Shown here one piece after another: positions 10,528 to 19,838 of a stretch of 64,000 nt of DNA. The DNA comes from Aquisalinus luteolus (GTDB lineage Bacteria; Pseudomonadota; Alphaproteobacteria; Caulobacterales; Parvularculaceae): contig NZ_VCJR02000007.1 in NCBI RefSeq assembly GCF_009712425.2, forward strand, positions 27,691 through 91,690, given 5' to 3'. Positions within the stretch are counted from its first letter, which is position 1. Every line of letters starts with the position of its first letter. Under the pieces are notes generated by a model. That model worked only from the letters and a program-made list of their open reading frames with translations, did no database searches and had not been told where the DNA came from. The position numbers and the translations under genes were made by a program.

Positions 10528-11057
10528 TCCGACATTTCCCTATCTTGTCTTTTGTTGTTCCGTTCTGATCAGGGCAAGCTGGTAGCCCCCTCAAAACGCC
10601 TTTTTAAGCGAAGGTAGCTGGTGAAAGCCGGTCACATCAAGAACGGTCTTCGACACCAGACGTCTCGAGCCACCTGTTTTGGGCCATTTTGAGGGATACC
10701 GCGTCCATTTCATTCCCCAAGACACCGATTTCATGAAACTGACGATCCGTCTCGCAACAAAAGCCCGGGGCAGGTTCACGAGCATGTTATGGGATTAATC
10801 AGCAGGGATCCGGCTTTTTGTGTGCTTGTCGTCTGACAGGACCGGACTGATGGTTGCGAATATGCTTCCCGGGGGTATGGCGTTGGGCAAACGTCCTCCA
10901 GCTCAACAGCCTGCCCATCGGAGGCAAAGGCGGGGAGGTCCTTTGTTTACTCCATCGCCTTTTCCGTACCCATCCGTCCAGAAGTCACGATCCTTGTGAC
11001 CCAAAAGATAAACTCAAAAACATTTCCGCGTAGCGGGAGTGAGGGGAAGGAACAGAG
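10528..11057. other. Divergent intergenic region, GH43 operon / TonB receptor
   Basis: 530 bases between two divergent start codons. Visible content: a perfect 9-bp inverted repeat CCCTCAAAA (10588-10596) and TTTTGAGGG (10687-10695) about 90 bases apart, and a 64-codon minus-strand reading frame (10591-10785) with no recognisable homology and poor coding character. The receptor has a strong ribosome-binding site (GGGGAAGGAA) just before 11058. I could not identify promoter boxes confidently. Confidence 0.5.
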
Positions 11058-14000
11058 ATGAAGATCAACGAAATGCTCCTCGGAGCAAGCGTAATAGCCT
11101 TGTCCATGGCCGGCACCATGCTGCCGTCCGTCGCCTGGGCACAAGCCGATGAGAGTAATGCTTCGGCACAGGAAGAATCCGAAGACGATGGCGACACGAT
11201 TGTCATCACCGGGCGCCGCCAGGCGCTTCAGAGCGCGGACGAGCGCAAGAAAAACGCCGGTGCCATCCTCGACGCCGTTGTGGCGGACGATGCGGGCAAA
11301 CTTCCGGACAACTCCATCACCGAAGTCCTGCAGCGTGTATCGGGCGTATCCATCGTGCGTTTCGCCGCCCTTGGCGACCCGGACCACTTCTCCGTCGAAG
11401 GTTCCGGCATCCAGGTGCGCGGCCTTTCCGGTGTTGCCTCCCGCCTGAACGGCCGGGAAATCTTCAGCGCCAATTCCGGCCGCTCCCTGCTCTGGGGTGA
11501 CGTCACGCCAGAGCTGATGTCCGCGGTTGATGTCTACAAATCGACCTCTGCTGACATGATCGAGGGTGGTACAGGCGGCACGGTAGACCTGCGCACCAAA
11601 TTGCCTTTCGACTATGATTACGGCATGAACTTCGCTGGCTCGGGCGAATTGAGCTATGGCGACCTCGCCAAGGAAACCGATTATTCGGCCTCCGGCCTCA
11701 TTTCCGGCAAGTGGGACACCGATATCGGTGATATCGGCTTCCTGATTGACGGTGCCTACAGCCAGTTCTCGTCGAACTCCGACTTTTTCCGTATGGAGAC
11801 CTACTACCGCACGCGCCTGAATAACTCCGACTATTTCATTCCGGGCGGCTATGACTATGGCGAGCAGGACTTCCAGCGCAAACGCGAAGGCATCTATGCT
11901 GCCGGTCAGTGGGCGCCAAATGATGAATTGCTCTTCACCGGTATCTTCTTCCAGTCCCGGTATCAGAATGAATCCCATGAGTATGGTTCGTTCGTGACAT
12001 CGCAGACGCTTGCTGTCGATCCGTCGACGAGCACGTTCGACGACCAGGGCGGCCTGCTTCAGTCGGACGCCGTCTTCCAGCGCGACACGGCGACCTTCGC
12101 CCCCAGCGGTGCAACGATCACCAGTGGCGGCAATATGGGTGTCGCCCTCAGCGACTCCAAGACACAGGATATGTCGCTCGCCTTCGACTGGAGCCCGGCG
12201 AATTCCCGCTGGCAGGTCCAGGGTGCCTATCAGCGTATCGTCTCCACCGCTGATGCAGACAGCGTCTCGATCTTCCGCGATGTCCAGTTCCCGACCAGCT
12301 TCGGCCTGGACCTGACCGGTGACCTGCCGCAGGTTTCCCTGCCCGCCAACTTCCAGGAAAGCCTGGACGATCCGGCAAACTATGTCTGGTCGGCTTCCAT
12401 GCCGCATGGCGAAAACAACCGTGGTACGCTCGATGCCTTCAACATCGACGCCAGCGTCCTGATCGGCGATGGTTTCTTCCGCTCTGCCAAGTTCGGCGCG
12501 CGCTGGTCTGACCGCTCCGAACGCGACTTCAATAATGGTTATGCATGGTCGGCCCTTGGCCGTGGCTGGAACGGCGATCCGCAAATGACCTTTGCAAACG
12601 CCGCCCCTGGAGATGTCAGCCAGCACCTGTTCGAAGACTTCTTCCGTGGTGATGCAACGCTGCCGGGCGAATTGCTCTTCCCGAGCCTTGATCTCGCCCG
12701 TCGCTTTGCATCCGATCCATCCTACCGTGACGTGCTGCACTCCTCCCCGCCGGACAATTTCTGCGGTGCGCCGTTTGCCAGCGATCTCTGGTTCAACTGC
12801 TCACCATCCGGCCCCGCTCCGTCGACCGGCTATGGCGGCGCTGACTATCGCCAGCCCGGCTTCGTCCTGCCACAGGACCGCACTGACTACTCCACCAAAC
12901 AGGTTGCCGGCTACGGCCTCGTCCGCTTCGGTCACAACCTGGACAATGGCGCAGAAATCGAAGGCAATGCCGGCCTGCGTGTCGTCGAGGTTGAAAACAC
13001 CAGTGAGGGCTTCTTCCAGCAGTTCTCGACAACGTTTGTACGCGATGGCCAGACCTATACCCTGGCTGACCGTTCGGAAAATCGGGTCGATGGAGCGAAG
13101 TTCACGAAGTACCTGCCATCGGTGAATGTCAGCTATTGGCCGACGGAAGAGATCGTTTTCCGCGGTGCCTATAACATCACCATGGATAATGCATCCTTCA
13201 ACGCACTGCGCGCCTCTGGCGATCTCGGGGTTGCGACGACGACGAACCCGAACAGCACACCGAGCAACAACCTGCCGGGCGTGTTCACCAACTACACCAC
13301 GACATCGGGCAATCCGAGGCTTGAGCCGACGACGTCCAACAACTTCGACTTCTCGGCCGAATGGTATCCGCGTGCGGGTACGACATTCCACCTCGCCGCG
13401 TTCTACAAGGACCTCGAAAACCTGCCGATCTACTCAGCGACCCAGCAACCGGTCACTGTCTACTTCGACGATGGCACGTCCGAGGAAGCCTTCGCGACCG
13501 CGACCGATGTGCGCAATGCCGAAGAGAATGCCAAGGTCCGCGGTGTCGAGGTCGGGGGTCGTATCTTCTTCGACAATGCCCCGGGTCTGTGGAGTGGTTT
13601 CGGTGTCGAGGCGAACTACACCTACATCGACAGCGAGAACCCGGGCGACCTGTATCGCGACATCGATGGCGTGACCCGCAACGATGCTCCGCTTCAGGGG
13701 CTCTCAGAGCATAACTATAACGCTACCCTGCTTTACGAACGTGAACCGTTCTCGGCACGGATCGCCTATAGCTGGCGCTCGAAATACCTGCAGTCGACCA
13801 ATGCCAACGGCACGAACGTGACCTACACCTATTTCTCCGAACCGGGTGTCAGCACGTCCATCGCCACGGCCCTGCCGGTCTATGGCGACGCCTATGGCAC
13901 GCTCGACGCCGGTGTTCAGTACCGGGTCAATGATAACGTCTCGTTGTTCCTGCAAGGCACCAACCTGACGAACTCGACAGAGGAAACGCTGATGGGCGGC

Positions 14001-14081
14001 TATCCTGATGGCAAGCTCTATACCCGCAGCTGGTTCCAGAGCGACCGGCGGGTGAATGCAGGTGTCAACCTGTCATTCTAG
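11058..14081 (+). CDS. TonB-dependent outer-membrane receptor
   Basis: 1007 residues. A Sec signal peptide ends near VAWAQA (residue 30). After an acidic linker comes a TonB box, DTIVITGRR (46-54), then the plug domain with LQRVSGVSI, and a long beta barrel ending in the outer-membrane signature VNLSF with terminal Phe. The size and the early TonB box are typical of the alphaproteobacterial and Xanthomonas receptors for oligosaccharides, which are often adjacent to tryptophan-halogenase-like genes as here. It is divergent from the GH43 pair and lies upstream of two halogenase-like genes and a GH5 enzyme, so import of a xylan-, glucan- or mannan-derived oligosaccharide is likely but unproved. 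A strong terminator follows at once. Confidence 0.93.
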   Translation: MKINEMLLGASVIALSMAGTMLPSVAWAQADESNASAQEESEDDGDTIVITGRRQALQSADERKKNAGAILDAVVADDAGKLPDNSITEVLQRVSGVSIVRFAALGDPDHFSVEGSGIQVRGLSGVASRLNGREIFSANSGRSLLWGDVTPELMSAVDVYKSTSADMIEGGTGGTVDLRTKLPFDYDYGMNFAGSGELSYGDLAKETDYSASGLISGKWDTDIGDIGFLIDGAYSQFSSNSDFFRMETYYRTRLNNSDYFIPGGYDYGEQDFQRKREGIYAAGQWAPNDELLFTGIFFQSRYQNESHEYGSFVTSQTLAVDPSTSTFDDQGGLLQSDAVFQRDTATFAPSGATITSGGNMGVALSDSKTQDMSLAFDWSPANSRWQVQGAYQRIVSTADADSVSIFRDVQFPTSFGLDLTGDLPQVSLPANFQESLDDPANYVWSASMPHGENNRGTLDAFNIDASVLIGDGFFRSAKFGARWSDRSERDFNNGYAWSALGRGWNGDPQMTFANAAPGDVSQHLFEDFFRGDATLPGELLFPSLDLARRFASDPSYRDVLHSSPPDNFCGAPFASDLWFNCSPSGPAPSTGYGGADYRQPGFVLPQDRTDYSTKQVAGYGLVRFGHNLDNGAEIEGNAGLRVVEVENTSEGFFQQFSTTFVRDGQTYTLADRSENRVDGAKFTKYLPSVNVSYWPTEEIVFRGAYNITMDNASFNALRASGDLGVATTTNPNSTPSNNLPGVFTNYTTTSGNPRLEPTTSNNFDFSAEWYPRAGTTFHLAAFYKDLENLPIYSATQQPVTVYFDDGTSEEAFATATDVRNAEENAKVRGVEVGGRIFFDNAPGLWSGFGVEANYTYIDSENPGDLYRDIDGVTRNDAPLQGLSEHNYNATLLYEREPFSARIAYSWRSKYLQSTNANGTNVTYTYFSEPGVSTSIATALPVYGDAYGTLDAGVQYRVNDNVSLFLQGTNLTNSTEETLMGGYPDGKLYTRSWFQSDRRVNAGVNLSF

Positions 14082-14097
14082 TCTGTAAGAGTGTAAG

Positions 14098-14134
14098 AAA
14101 GGCGCGGGTAACCAATTGGTCGCCCGCGCCTTTT
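14098..14134 (+). terminator. Rho-independent terminator after the TonB receptor
   Basis: GGCGCGGG (14101-14108) pairs perfectly with CCCGCGCC (14123-14130) and is followed by TTTT, with AAA before the 5' arm. The loop holds the palindrome ACCAATTGGT. It lies 15 bases before the next gene, so it probably reduces read-through from the abundant receptor transcript into the halogenase genes. Confidence 0.85.
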
Positions 14135-14148
14135 AACCAGTGCCGGGT

Positions 14149-15699
14149 ATGAACGAAGAACACCATATACTTATCGTCGGGGGCGGAACCGCAGGCTGGC
14201 TGACGGCAGGTTACCTTGCCCGCATGCTGGGCGCAGACCGTCCCGGCGGCATATCCGTCACCCTTATTGAATCATCAGACATCGGCATATTGGGCGTTGG
14301 TGAAGGCACCTTCCCCACCATCCGCAACACGCTTTCGCGCATCGGTATCGATGAGGCCGAAATGATCCGTCAATGCGGCGCGGCGTTCAAGCATGGTGCC
14401 ATGTTCGCCGACTGGCAGAACACGCCGGGCACACAGGGCCCCGATCACTACTTCCACGGCTTTCAGGAAACAGGCGACCAGGGCGGACCTGAGCTGCTTC
14501 CCTATTGGCTGCTGGGTGTCGCCAGCAATACGCCGTGGGCTGACATCAATACACCACAAAAGCGCGCCGCCGATGCTTCGCGCGCCCCGAAACTGCCCTC
14601 ACACCCGGACTTTGCCGGGCCGCTGAATTATGCATTCCATTTCGATGCAGCCACGCTCGCCGTCATGCTGCGCGATCAGGGCATCAGGAATGGCGTCAAG
14701 CATCTGACCGGCACGATCACGAATGTCGAGCTGGCCGAGGACGGATCGATTGCCGGCGTCGACAGCGCTGAGCATGGCCGACTGACGGCCAGCCTGTACA
14801 TAGACTGCACCGGCTTCCGCGCGGCATTGATCGGTCGTGCCATGGACGTTCCGTGGAACTCTTGCCAGGACACGCTTTTCTGCGACCGGGCCGTGGCATT
14901 GCAGGCCCCCTACGAAACACCGGATGCACCGATCAAGCCCTATACCCTGTCAACGGCGCAGGAAGCAGGCTGGATCTGGGACATAGGACTGGAGACGCGC
15001 CGCGGCCTCGGCCACGTCTATTCATCGGCGCACACTGACGCAGATACAGCCGAACAGGCCCTGCGCCACTATGCCGGGGCCGCAGGCAAGGAGATGGACG
15101 CACGCCATTTCAGCTTCAAGGCAGGCTACCGCAAAGTGAACTGGCAAAAGAACTGCGTTGCCATCGGCCTGTCGAGCGGCTTTTTCGAACCACTGGAAGC
15201 AACGGGCATCGTCTTTTCAGAGATCGCGGCCACCCTTGTCGCCAATCTCTACCCCTGGGCAGGCGACCTCGAGACCTCGGCACGACAATTCAATCGCATC
15301 ATGTTGCAGCGCTATGAACGGGCGCGCGACTTTATCAAGATGCACTATTTCCTCAGTAAGCGGCGCGACAGCCAGTTCTGGATCGATAACGCCAATCCGG
15401 ATGCAACGCCTGACAGCCTCCATGAATTGCTCGACCGCTGGCGGTATCGCCCGCCGAACGAGATGGATTTCGACACCAATATCGACATCTTCACCCAGTC
15501 GAGCTGGCAATATGTCCTGTACGGCATGGGATGGAAAACCGACCTGTCGCACAAGGCGGGTTTCTATCGCTATCATGAAGATGCCCGCGCTGCCTTCGCC
15601 AAGATCGACAGTCAGGCGGCCTATGCCATCAACCAGCTGCCGTCGAACCGGGAACTGGTCAGCTACGCCCGTGACCACTCGTTCGGGGGGCACGCATGA
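14149..15699 (+). CDS. Tryptophan halogenase-like flavoprotein 1
   Basis: 516 residues from ATG 14149; an upstream in-frame GTG at 14140 is possible but sits against the terminator. An N-terminal FAD-binding GGGTAGW motif opens the protein. The GEGTFPTIR and AAFKHGAMF segments match the FAD-dependent halogenase family; Lys81 aligns with the catalytic lysine of PrnA-type enzymes. The FFEPLEATGI segment near residue 350 is also conserved. The diagnostic WxWxIP motif is altered to WIWDIG (about 275-280), so the proline is missing. True halogenase activity is therefore uncertain; carbohydrate-locus members of this family have no established reaction. It is cytoplasmic, with no signal peptide. Its stop overlaps the next start (ATGA), so the two are translationally coupled. 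Confidence 0.9.
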   Translation: MNEEHHILIVGGGTAGWLTAGYLARMLGADRPGGISVTLIESSDIGILGVGEGTFPTIRNTLSRIGIDEAEMIRQCGAAFKHGAMFADWQNTPGTQGPDHYFHGFQETGDQGGPELLPYWLLGVASNTPWADINTPQKRAADASRAPKLPSHPDFAGPLNYAFHFDAATLAVMLRDQGIRNGVKHLTGTITNVELAEDGSIAGVDSAEHGRLTASLYIDCTGFRAALIGRAMDVPWNSCQDTLFCDRAVALQAPYETPDAPIKPYTLSTAQEAGWIWDIGLETRRGLGHVYSSAHTDADTAEQALRHYAGAAGKEMDARHFSFKAGYRKVNWQKNCVAIGLSSGFFEPLEATGIVFSEIAATLVANLYPWAGDLETSARQFNRIMLQRYERARDFIKMHYFLSKRRDSQFWIDNANPDATPDSLHELLDRWRYRPPNEMDFDTNIDIFTQSSWQYVLYGMGWKTDLSHKAGFYRYHEDARAAFAKIDSQAAYAINQLPSNRELVSYARDHSFGGHA

Positions 15700-17222
15700 C
15701 GACGCAACAGGCCGCTGCCCCACTTTCCAGCATTGTCATTGTCGGCGGCGGTACGGCCGGATGGATGACGGCTGCAGCCATATCCCGCATGGTCGCCGCC
15801 GGTATATCCGTTCAGCTGATCGAGTCCGACCAGATCGGCACTGTCGGTGTCGGCGAGGCGACCATTCCCTCACTGCGCGATTTCAACCTTGCGCTCGGCA
15901 TCAACGAAAACGAGTTTCTACGCGCCGTACAGGGTACGTTCAAACTGGGGATAGAATTTTCCAATTGGGGCAATGTCGGCGAGCGGTATATACACCCTTT
16001 CGGGAAATATGGCCGCAAGACCCACGGCATCGATTTTCACCAGATCTGGCTGAAACAGAAGCATCGCGGCGGCCAGGCAGACCCCGGGCCGATCGATGAT
16101 TATTCCATATCCATCGCGGCGGCGCGAAACGGCCGTTTCTCCCGCCCGGTCGCCAATCCGGACGCAATCCTCTCGGCCCTGAATTATGCCTATCACATCG
16201 ACGCAGGCCGCTATGCACAATATCTGCGCGACTATGCCGAGGACCGCGGCGTGAAACGCATCGAGGGCAAGATAATCAGTGTCGAACAGGCCCCGGACAG
16301 CGGCAATATCACCGCCGTAAAACTGGAAGACGGCAGCCTGGTCGACGGTGATTTTTTCGTCGATTGCAGCGGCTTCCGCTCTCTGTTGTTGGGGGAGACA
16401 CTGGGCGTCCCCTATATCAGCTGGCAGCACTGGCTGCCCTGCGACAGGGCCTTTGCCGTTCCCAGCGCACCCTCAGGGCGTCCTCGCCCCTACACACGAG
16501 CGATGGCCGAAGACAGCGGCTGGCGCTGGAATATCCCCCTTCAGCATCGTACGGGCAATGGCCACGTCTTTTCCTCAGCACACGGTGATGAAGACACGGC
16601 CCTGCGCAAGTTGGCGGACGGCATGGAGGGACAGGCCATCGGCGAGCCACGGCTATTGCGCTTCGTTGCCGGGCGACGCGAGAAACTGTGGGAGAAGAAC
16701 TGCCTCGCCATCGGCCTGTCAGGCGGGTTTATCGAACCTCTTGAATCGACGAGCATACACCTTATTCAGTCCGGCATCTTCAGGCTCATGGCCCTGTTCC
16801 CTGATGCCGGGTTCGATCCTGTGGAGATCAGGGAATATAACCGCTGGCTGATCGAGGAATATGAACATATTCGCGACTTCATCATCCTGCACTACAGGGC
16901 AACAGAGCGCTCCAACACCGACTTCTGGAAGTATTGCCAGACCATGGAAATACCGGACAGCCTTGCCGCGAAGATAGAGCTGTGGCGCGGCAAGGGGCGG
17001 ATATTCCCTGCTGGCAATTCACTCTTCACCGAGGAGAGCTGGATTGCGGTTCTGCTGGGGCAGAATATTATTCCCCATTCCGTAGATCCGGTAACTGCCA
17101 TGCTCCCGCCAGAGGCAACAGACCGCTTCATGCAGCAGCTTCAGACGATAATCGATCAGGCAGCACAGTCCTTGCCGTCGCATGCGGATTACATCCTGGC
17201 GAATTGCCAGGCAGAAAAATAA
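15696..17222 (+). CDS. Tryptophan halogenase-like flavoprotein 2
   Basis: 508 residues, paralogous to the preceding gene. It begins with a dinucleotide-binding segment, VGGGTAGWMTA, carries Lys83 in GTFKLGIEF at the catalytic lysine position, and has an intact WxWxIP motif, WRWNIP (276-281). FIEPLESTSIHLI is the conserved active-site-near segment. By motif content this copy is the more canonical FAD-dependent halogenase. No separate flavin reductase is encoded nearby, so reduced flavin must come from elsewhere. It overlaps the first halogenase by 4 bases and is followed after 17 bases by the GH5 lipoprotein, which places halogenase-like chemistry and glycan cleavage on one transcript. The substrate is unknown. 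Confidence 0.92.
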   Translation: MTTQQAAAPLSSIVIVGGGTAGWMTAAAISRMVAAGISVQLIESDQIGTVGVGEATIPSLRDFNLALGINENEFLRAVQGTFKLGIEFSNWGNVGERYIHPFGKYGRKTHGIDFHQIWLKQKHRGGQADPGPIDDYSISIAAARNGRFSRPVANPDAILSALNYAYHIDAGRYAQYLRDYAEDRGVKRIEGKIISVEQAPDSGNITAVKLEDGSLVDGDFFVDCSGFRSLLLGETLGVPYISWQHWLPCDRAFAVPSAPSGRPRPYTRAMAEDSGWRWNIPLQHRTGNGHVFSSAHGDEDTALRKLADGMEGQAIGEPRLLRFVAGRREKLWEKNCLAIGLSGGFIEPLESTSIHLIQSGIFRLMALFPDAGFDPVEIREYNRWLIEEYEHIRDFIILHYRATERSNTDFWKYCQTMEIPDSLAAKIELWRGKGRIFPAGNSLFTEESWIAVLLGQNIIPHSVDPVTAMLPPEATDRFMQQLQTIIDQAAQSLPSHADYILANCQAEK

Positions 17223-17239
17223 ACATCAGGAGGAAATAG

Positions 17240-18499
17240 ATGTTCTTACGTTGGGTACTTACTATTGCAATTGCCGCCGTTCTGACCGGTTGCTCAGGCG
17301 GCGGCGGTGGTGGTGGCGGGGGTGGCGGCACAGGTGTTGCGCCGCCTCCGCCGCCGCCCCCTCCTCCGGCAAGTTCGGGCTTTCCGGACTACAATCCCAA
17401 CCCGATCGCCCCGGACCCGAATGGCATGTCCAGTACCGCCAGCGAGATCATGGATTCCATCGCGGTCGGCTGGAACCTCGGCAATACTCTGGAGGCGATT
17501 GGTGGCGAAACGGCATGGGGCAACCCGGAAACGACACAGGCGCTATTCGCCCTCGTCAAGGCAAACGGTTTCGACGCCGTCCGACTGCCTGTCTCGTGGG
17601 ATCAGTATGCCAATCAGGACACGGCTGAAATCCAGTCAGCCTGGATGGATCGCGTCGAGGAGGTCGTGGGCTTTGCCCTCGCCGAAGACCTGCACGTCGT
17701 CCTGAACATTCACTGGGATGGCGGCTGGCTTGAAGAGAACGTCACGGCGCAGGCCGAGGATGACGTCGCCGACAAGCAGCGGGCTTTCTGGCAACAGATC
17801 GCAACCCGCTTCCGCGACTATGACGAAAGGCTGATCTTTGCCAGCGCCAATGAACCCAATGTCGATGACGCAGCGCAGATGGCTGTTCTGGCAAATTACC
17901 ATCAGGTCTTCATCGATGCTGTCCGCGATACCGGCGGGCGCAATGCCTATCGAGTCCTGATCGTTCAGGGGCCGCGTACGGACATCGAACTGACCGACGA
18001 TCTGTGGAACCAGATGCCAGTGGACCAGGCCGTCAACAAGCTGGTTATGGAGATTCATTTCTACACCCCCTTCCAGTTTACACTCATGACCGAAGACGCG
18101 AGCTGGGGCGACATGTTCTATTTCTGGGGTGAGAATTTCAACTCCACGACCAACCCCGACAGGAACGCGACCTGGGGTGAAGAAGAACAGGTTACGGCGC
18201 TGTTCCAGTCAATGCACGACCGGTTCGTCACGGCTGGCATTCCCGTCATCATCGGCGAGTATGCCGCCATGCGCCGCACCAACCTGACAGGCGATGACCT
18301 CGATCTCCACCTCGCCTCGCGTGACTGGTATCTGGAATATGTCACCCGTGAAGCCGTCAGCATGGACATGACCCCGTTCTATTGGGATGCCGGCGGCCTC
18401 GGCAATTTTGGCTCGGGCCTGTTCGACCGTGACAACAACACTGTCTTCGATGACCGGGCACTAGACGCCATCATGGAAGGCGCTGGTAATACGCCTTGA
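17240..18499 (+). CDS. GH5 endoglycanase lipoprotein
   Basis: 419 residues. The lipobox is LTGC (Cys18), followed by 11 consecutive glycines and then a run of 9 prolines, a very flexible and then stiff tether. The GH5 TIM barrel starts at VGWNLGNTLEA (about 77-86). The acid/base is Glu205 (SANEPN) and the nucleophile Glu340 (IIGEYA); IHWDGGW at about 157-163 is the conserved substrate strand. The family acts on beta-1,4-glucans, xyloglucan or mannans; the subfamily is not clear. An excellent ribosome-binding site AGGAGG precedes ATG 17240. It closes the halogenase operon and is followed by a strong terminator. Surface anchoring fits an endo-acting enzyme feeding the TonB receptor. Confidence 0.92.
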   Translation: MFLRWVLTIAIAAVLTGCSGGGGGGGGGGGTGVAPPPPPPPPPASSGFPDYNPNPIAPDPNGMSSTASEIMDSIAVGWNLGNTLEAIGGETAWGNPETTQALFALVKANGFDAVRLPVSWDQYANQDTAEIQSAWMDRVEEVVGFALAEDLHVVLNIHWDGGWLEENVTAQAEDDVADKQRAFWQQIATRFRDYDERLIFASANEPNVDDAAQMAVLANYHQVFIDAVRDTGGRNAYRVLIVQGPRTDIELTDDLWNQMPVDQAVNKLVMEIHFYTPFQFTLMTEDASWGDMFYFWGENFNSTTNPDRNATWGEEEQVTALFQSMHDRFVTAGIPVIIGEYAAMRRTNLTGDDLDLHLASRDWYLEYVTREAVSMDMTPFYWDAGGLGNFGSGLFDRDNNTVFDDRALDAIMEGAGNTP

Positions 18500-18504
18500 G
18501 TTGA

Positions 18505-18549
18505 AGGGGTGTCTTTCTGACCTATGGAAAGACACCCCTGTCTCTTTGG
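18505..18549 (+). terminator. Rho-independent terminator after GH5
   Basis: A perfect 13-bp stem, AGGGGTGTCTTTC at 18505-18517 with GAAAGACACCCCT at 18527-18539, has a 9-base loop and is followed by a T-rich tail (GTCTCTTT). It ends the halogenase-GH5 transcript. Confidence 0.8.
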
Positions 18550-18623
18550 AATGCCATTAACCGTGACAGCCAGCGAACGGGGGTCTTATAGTTCCCCGAA
18601 ATACAGCCCCTGAGGACAAGCAG

Positions 18624-19838
18624 ATGGCACAAGCAGGCATCGACAAGATCGCTGACAAGAATGACCGTCGGAAATACCGGCCAGGCTGGTGGCTTTGGTT
18701 GAACTCAAGCCCCTATGAAGCTGATGGCTCTCCGGTGCTTCCCTTTGCCAGCCATGAACTGACCCGGGCAGGCCTTGCCTGGCGCGTATTCCTGATCTGG
18801 ACCGTGATCGGCGTTCTCGTGGCTCTACCCAACGCCATGCTGGAACCGCTCTGGGTCATCGTCCCGGCTAAGGTTCTTGAAGCGTGGTCCTGGGCACTAT
18901 TCACCCCCCTCCTTCTCTATATCGATATCTATCTCAGCCGAAAGGGCATAGAGGGCTATCGATACATCCTGACATTTGCATTGCTGAGCGTCCCGATCTG
19001 CCTTGCGGAGGTCGTTGTCTCCGGCATCATGCTGTATCCGATCGAAGCCGTTATCTGGAACCCCTTGCGCGATCCCGAGTTCACCGTGCACTTCTTCGTA
19101 GGCGGATGGTTCACCTATTGCGCCATCGTCGGCATCATCCTCGCCGTCAGATATTACAGGAATTTCGTCACCAGCCGGTTCGAACTGGAGAGGATGGAGA
19201 GACGGCTGCTTGAATCACACCTGAACACATTGCGCCTGCAACTCGAGCCACATTTTCTTTTTAACGCCCTGAATGCTGTTTCGTCAGAGATAGGCAACAG
19301 TCCGGTCGTTGCCCGGAACATGGTCAGCAACCTGGCCGAGCTGTTGCGTCATTCGCTGGCGTTCAAGGACAGCACCCGGATCACCCTGGCGCAGGAATTG
19401 GCCCTCCTGGACCATTATCTGGCAATACAACGCATTCGTTTTGGCGACAGGATCGACATCAGTATCGATGTAGATCCTGACACGCTTTCTGCCGTGGTGC
19501 CCTGCATGCTGCTCCAGCCACTTGTCGAAAATGCCATACGACACGGTATCGAAAAACGCTTGTCCGGCGGGGCAATCACCATCACAGCACACACGACCCC
19601 TGATGGCATACAGATCAGTATTCTCGACGATGGCGTGGGCCTGCACCCGGGGTGGCGTATGGAAAAGCAGACCGGCCTTGGCATCAGGCTCAGCCGCGAG
19701 CGCCTCGCCGGCTTCTATAACCTGCCCGCCGAACAGATGTTCTCGATGAGTAACCGGCCTGACGGTGGCACAATAGTCGTCATCAATATTCCGCATCAGG
19801 AAAAGGTGGAAGATGAGTCGCGTCATGTCGCGGAATGA
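18624..19838 (+). CDS. LytS-type sensor histidine kinase
   Basis: 404 residues. Four hydrophobic segments (about 53-70, 87-105, 115-137, 155-176) form a membrane domain with almost no periplasmic loop, followed by a short coiled linker and a His_kinase (LytS/YehU) domain. The phosphoacceptor is His210 in LQLEPHFLFNALN. The GHKL ATP-binding domain has VENAIRHG (N box) and DDGVGLH (G1). The stimulus is unknown; a membrane-intrinsic signal is likely. The response-regulator gene overlaps its 3' end by 26 bases. Location between GH5 and GH35 genes suggests control of the polysaccharide locus, an inference only. Confidence 0.92.
   Translation: MAQAGIDKIADKNDRRKYRPGWWLWLNSSPYEADGSPVLPFASHELTRAGLAWRVFLIWTVIGVLVALPNAMLEPLWVIVPAKVLEAWSWALFTPLLLYIDIYLSRKGIEGYRYILTFALLSVPICLAEVVVSGIMLYPIEAVIWNPLRDPEFTVHFFVGGWFTYCAIVGIILAVRYYRNFVTSRFELERMERRLLESHLNTLRLQLEPHFLFNALNAVSSEIGNSPVVARNMVSNLAELLRHSLAFKDSTRITLAQELALLDHYLAIQRIRFGDRIDISIDVDPDTLSAVVPCMLLQPLVENAIRHGIEKRLSGGAITITAHTTPDGIQISILDDGVGLHPGWRMEKQTGLGIRLSRERLAGFYNLPAEQMFSMSNRPDGGTIVVINIPHQEKVEDESRHVAE

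Noticed and set aside
10591..10785. 64-codon minus-strand frame in the GH43/TonB gap
   Set aside because: Weak ribosome-binding site, no recognisable motifs; kept only as part of the intergenic description.
10947..12740. 597-codon minus-strand frame opposite the TonB receptor
   Set aside because: No recognisable protein features; the receptor frame has signal, TonB box and plug.
17293..17375. Frameshift or assembly error in the poly-Gly/poly-Pro run
   Set aside because: Codons vary and the frame stays open into a complete GH5 domain.
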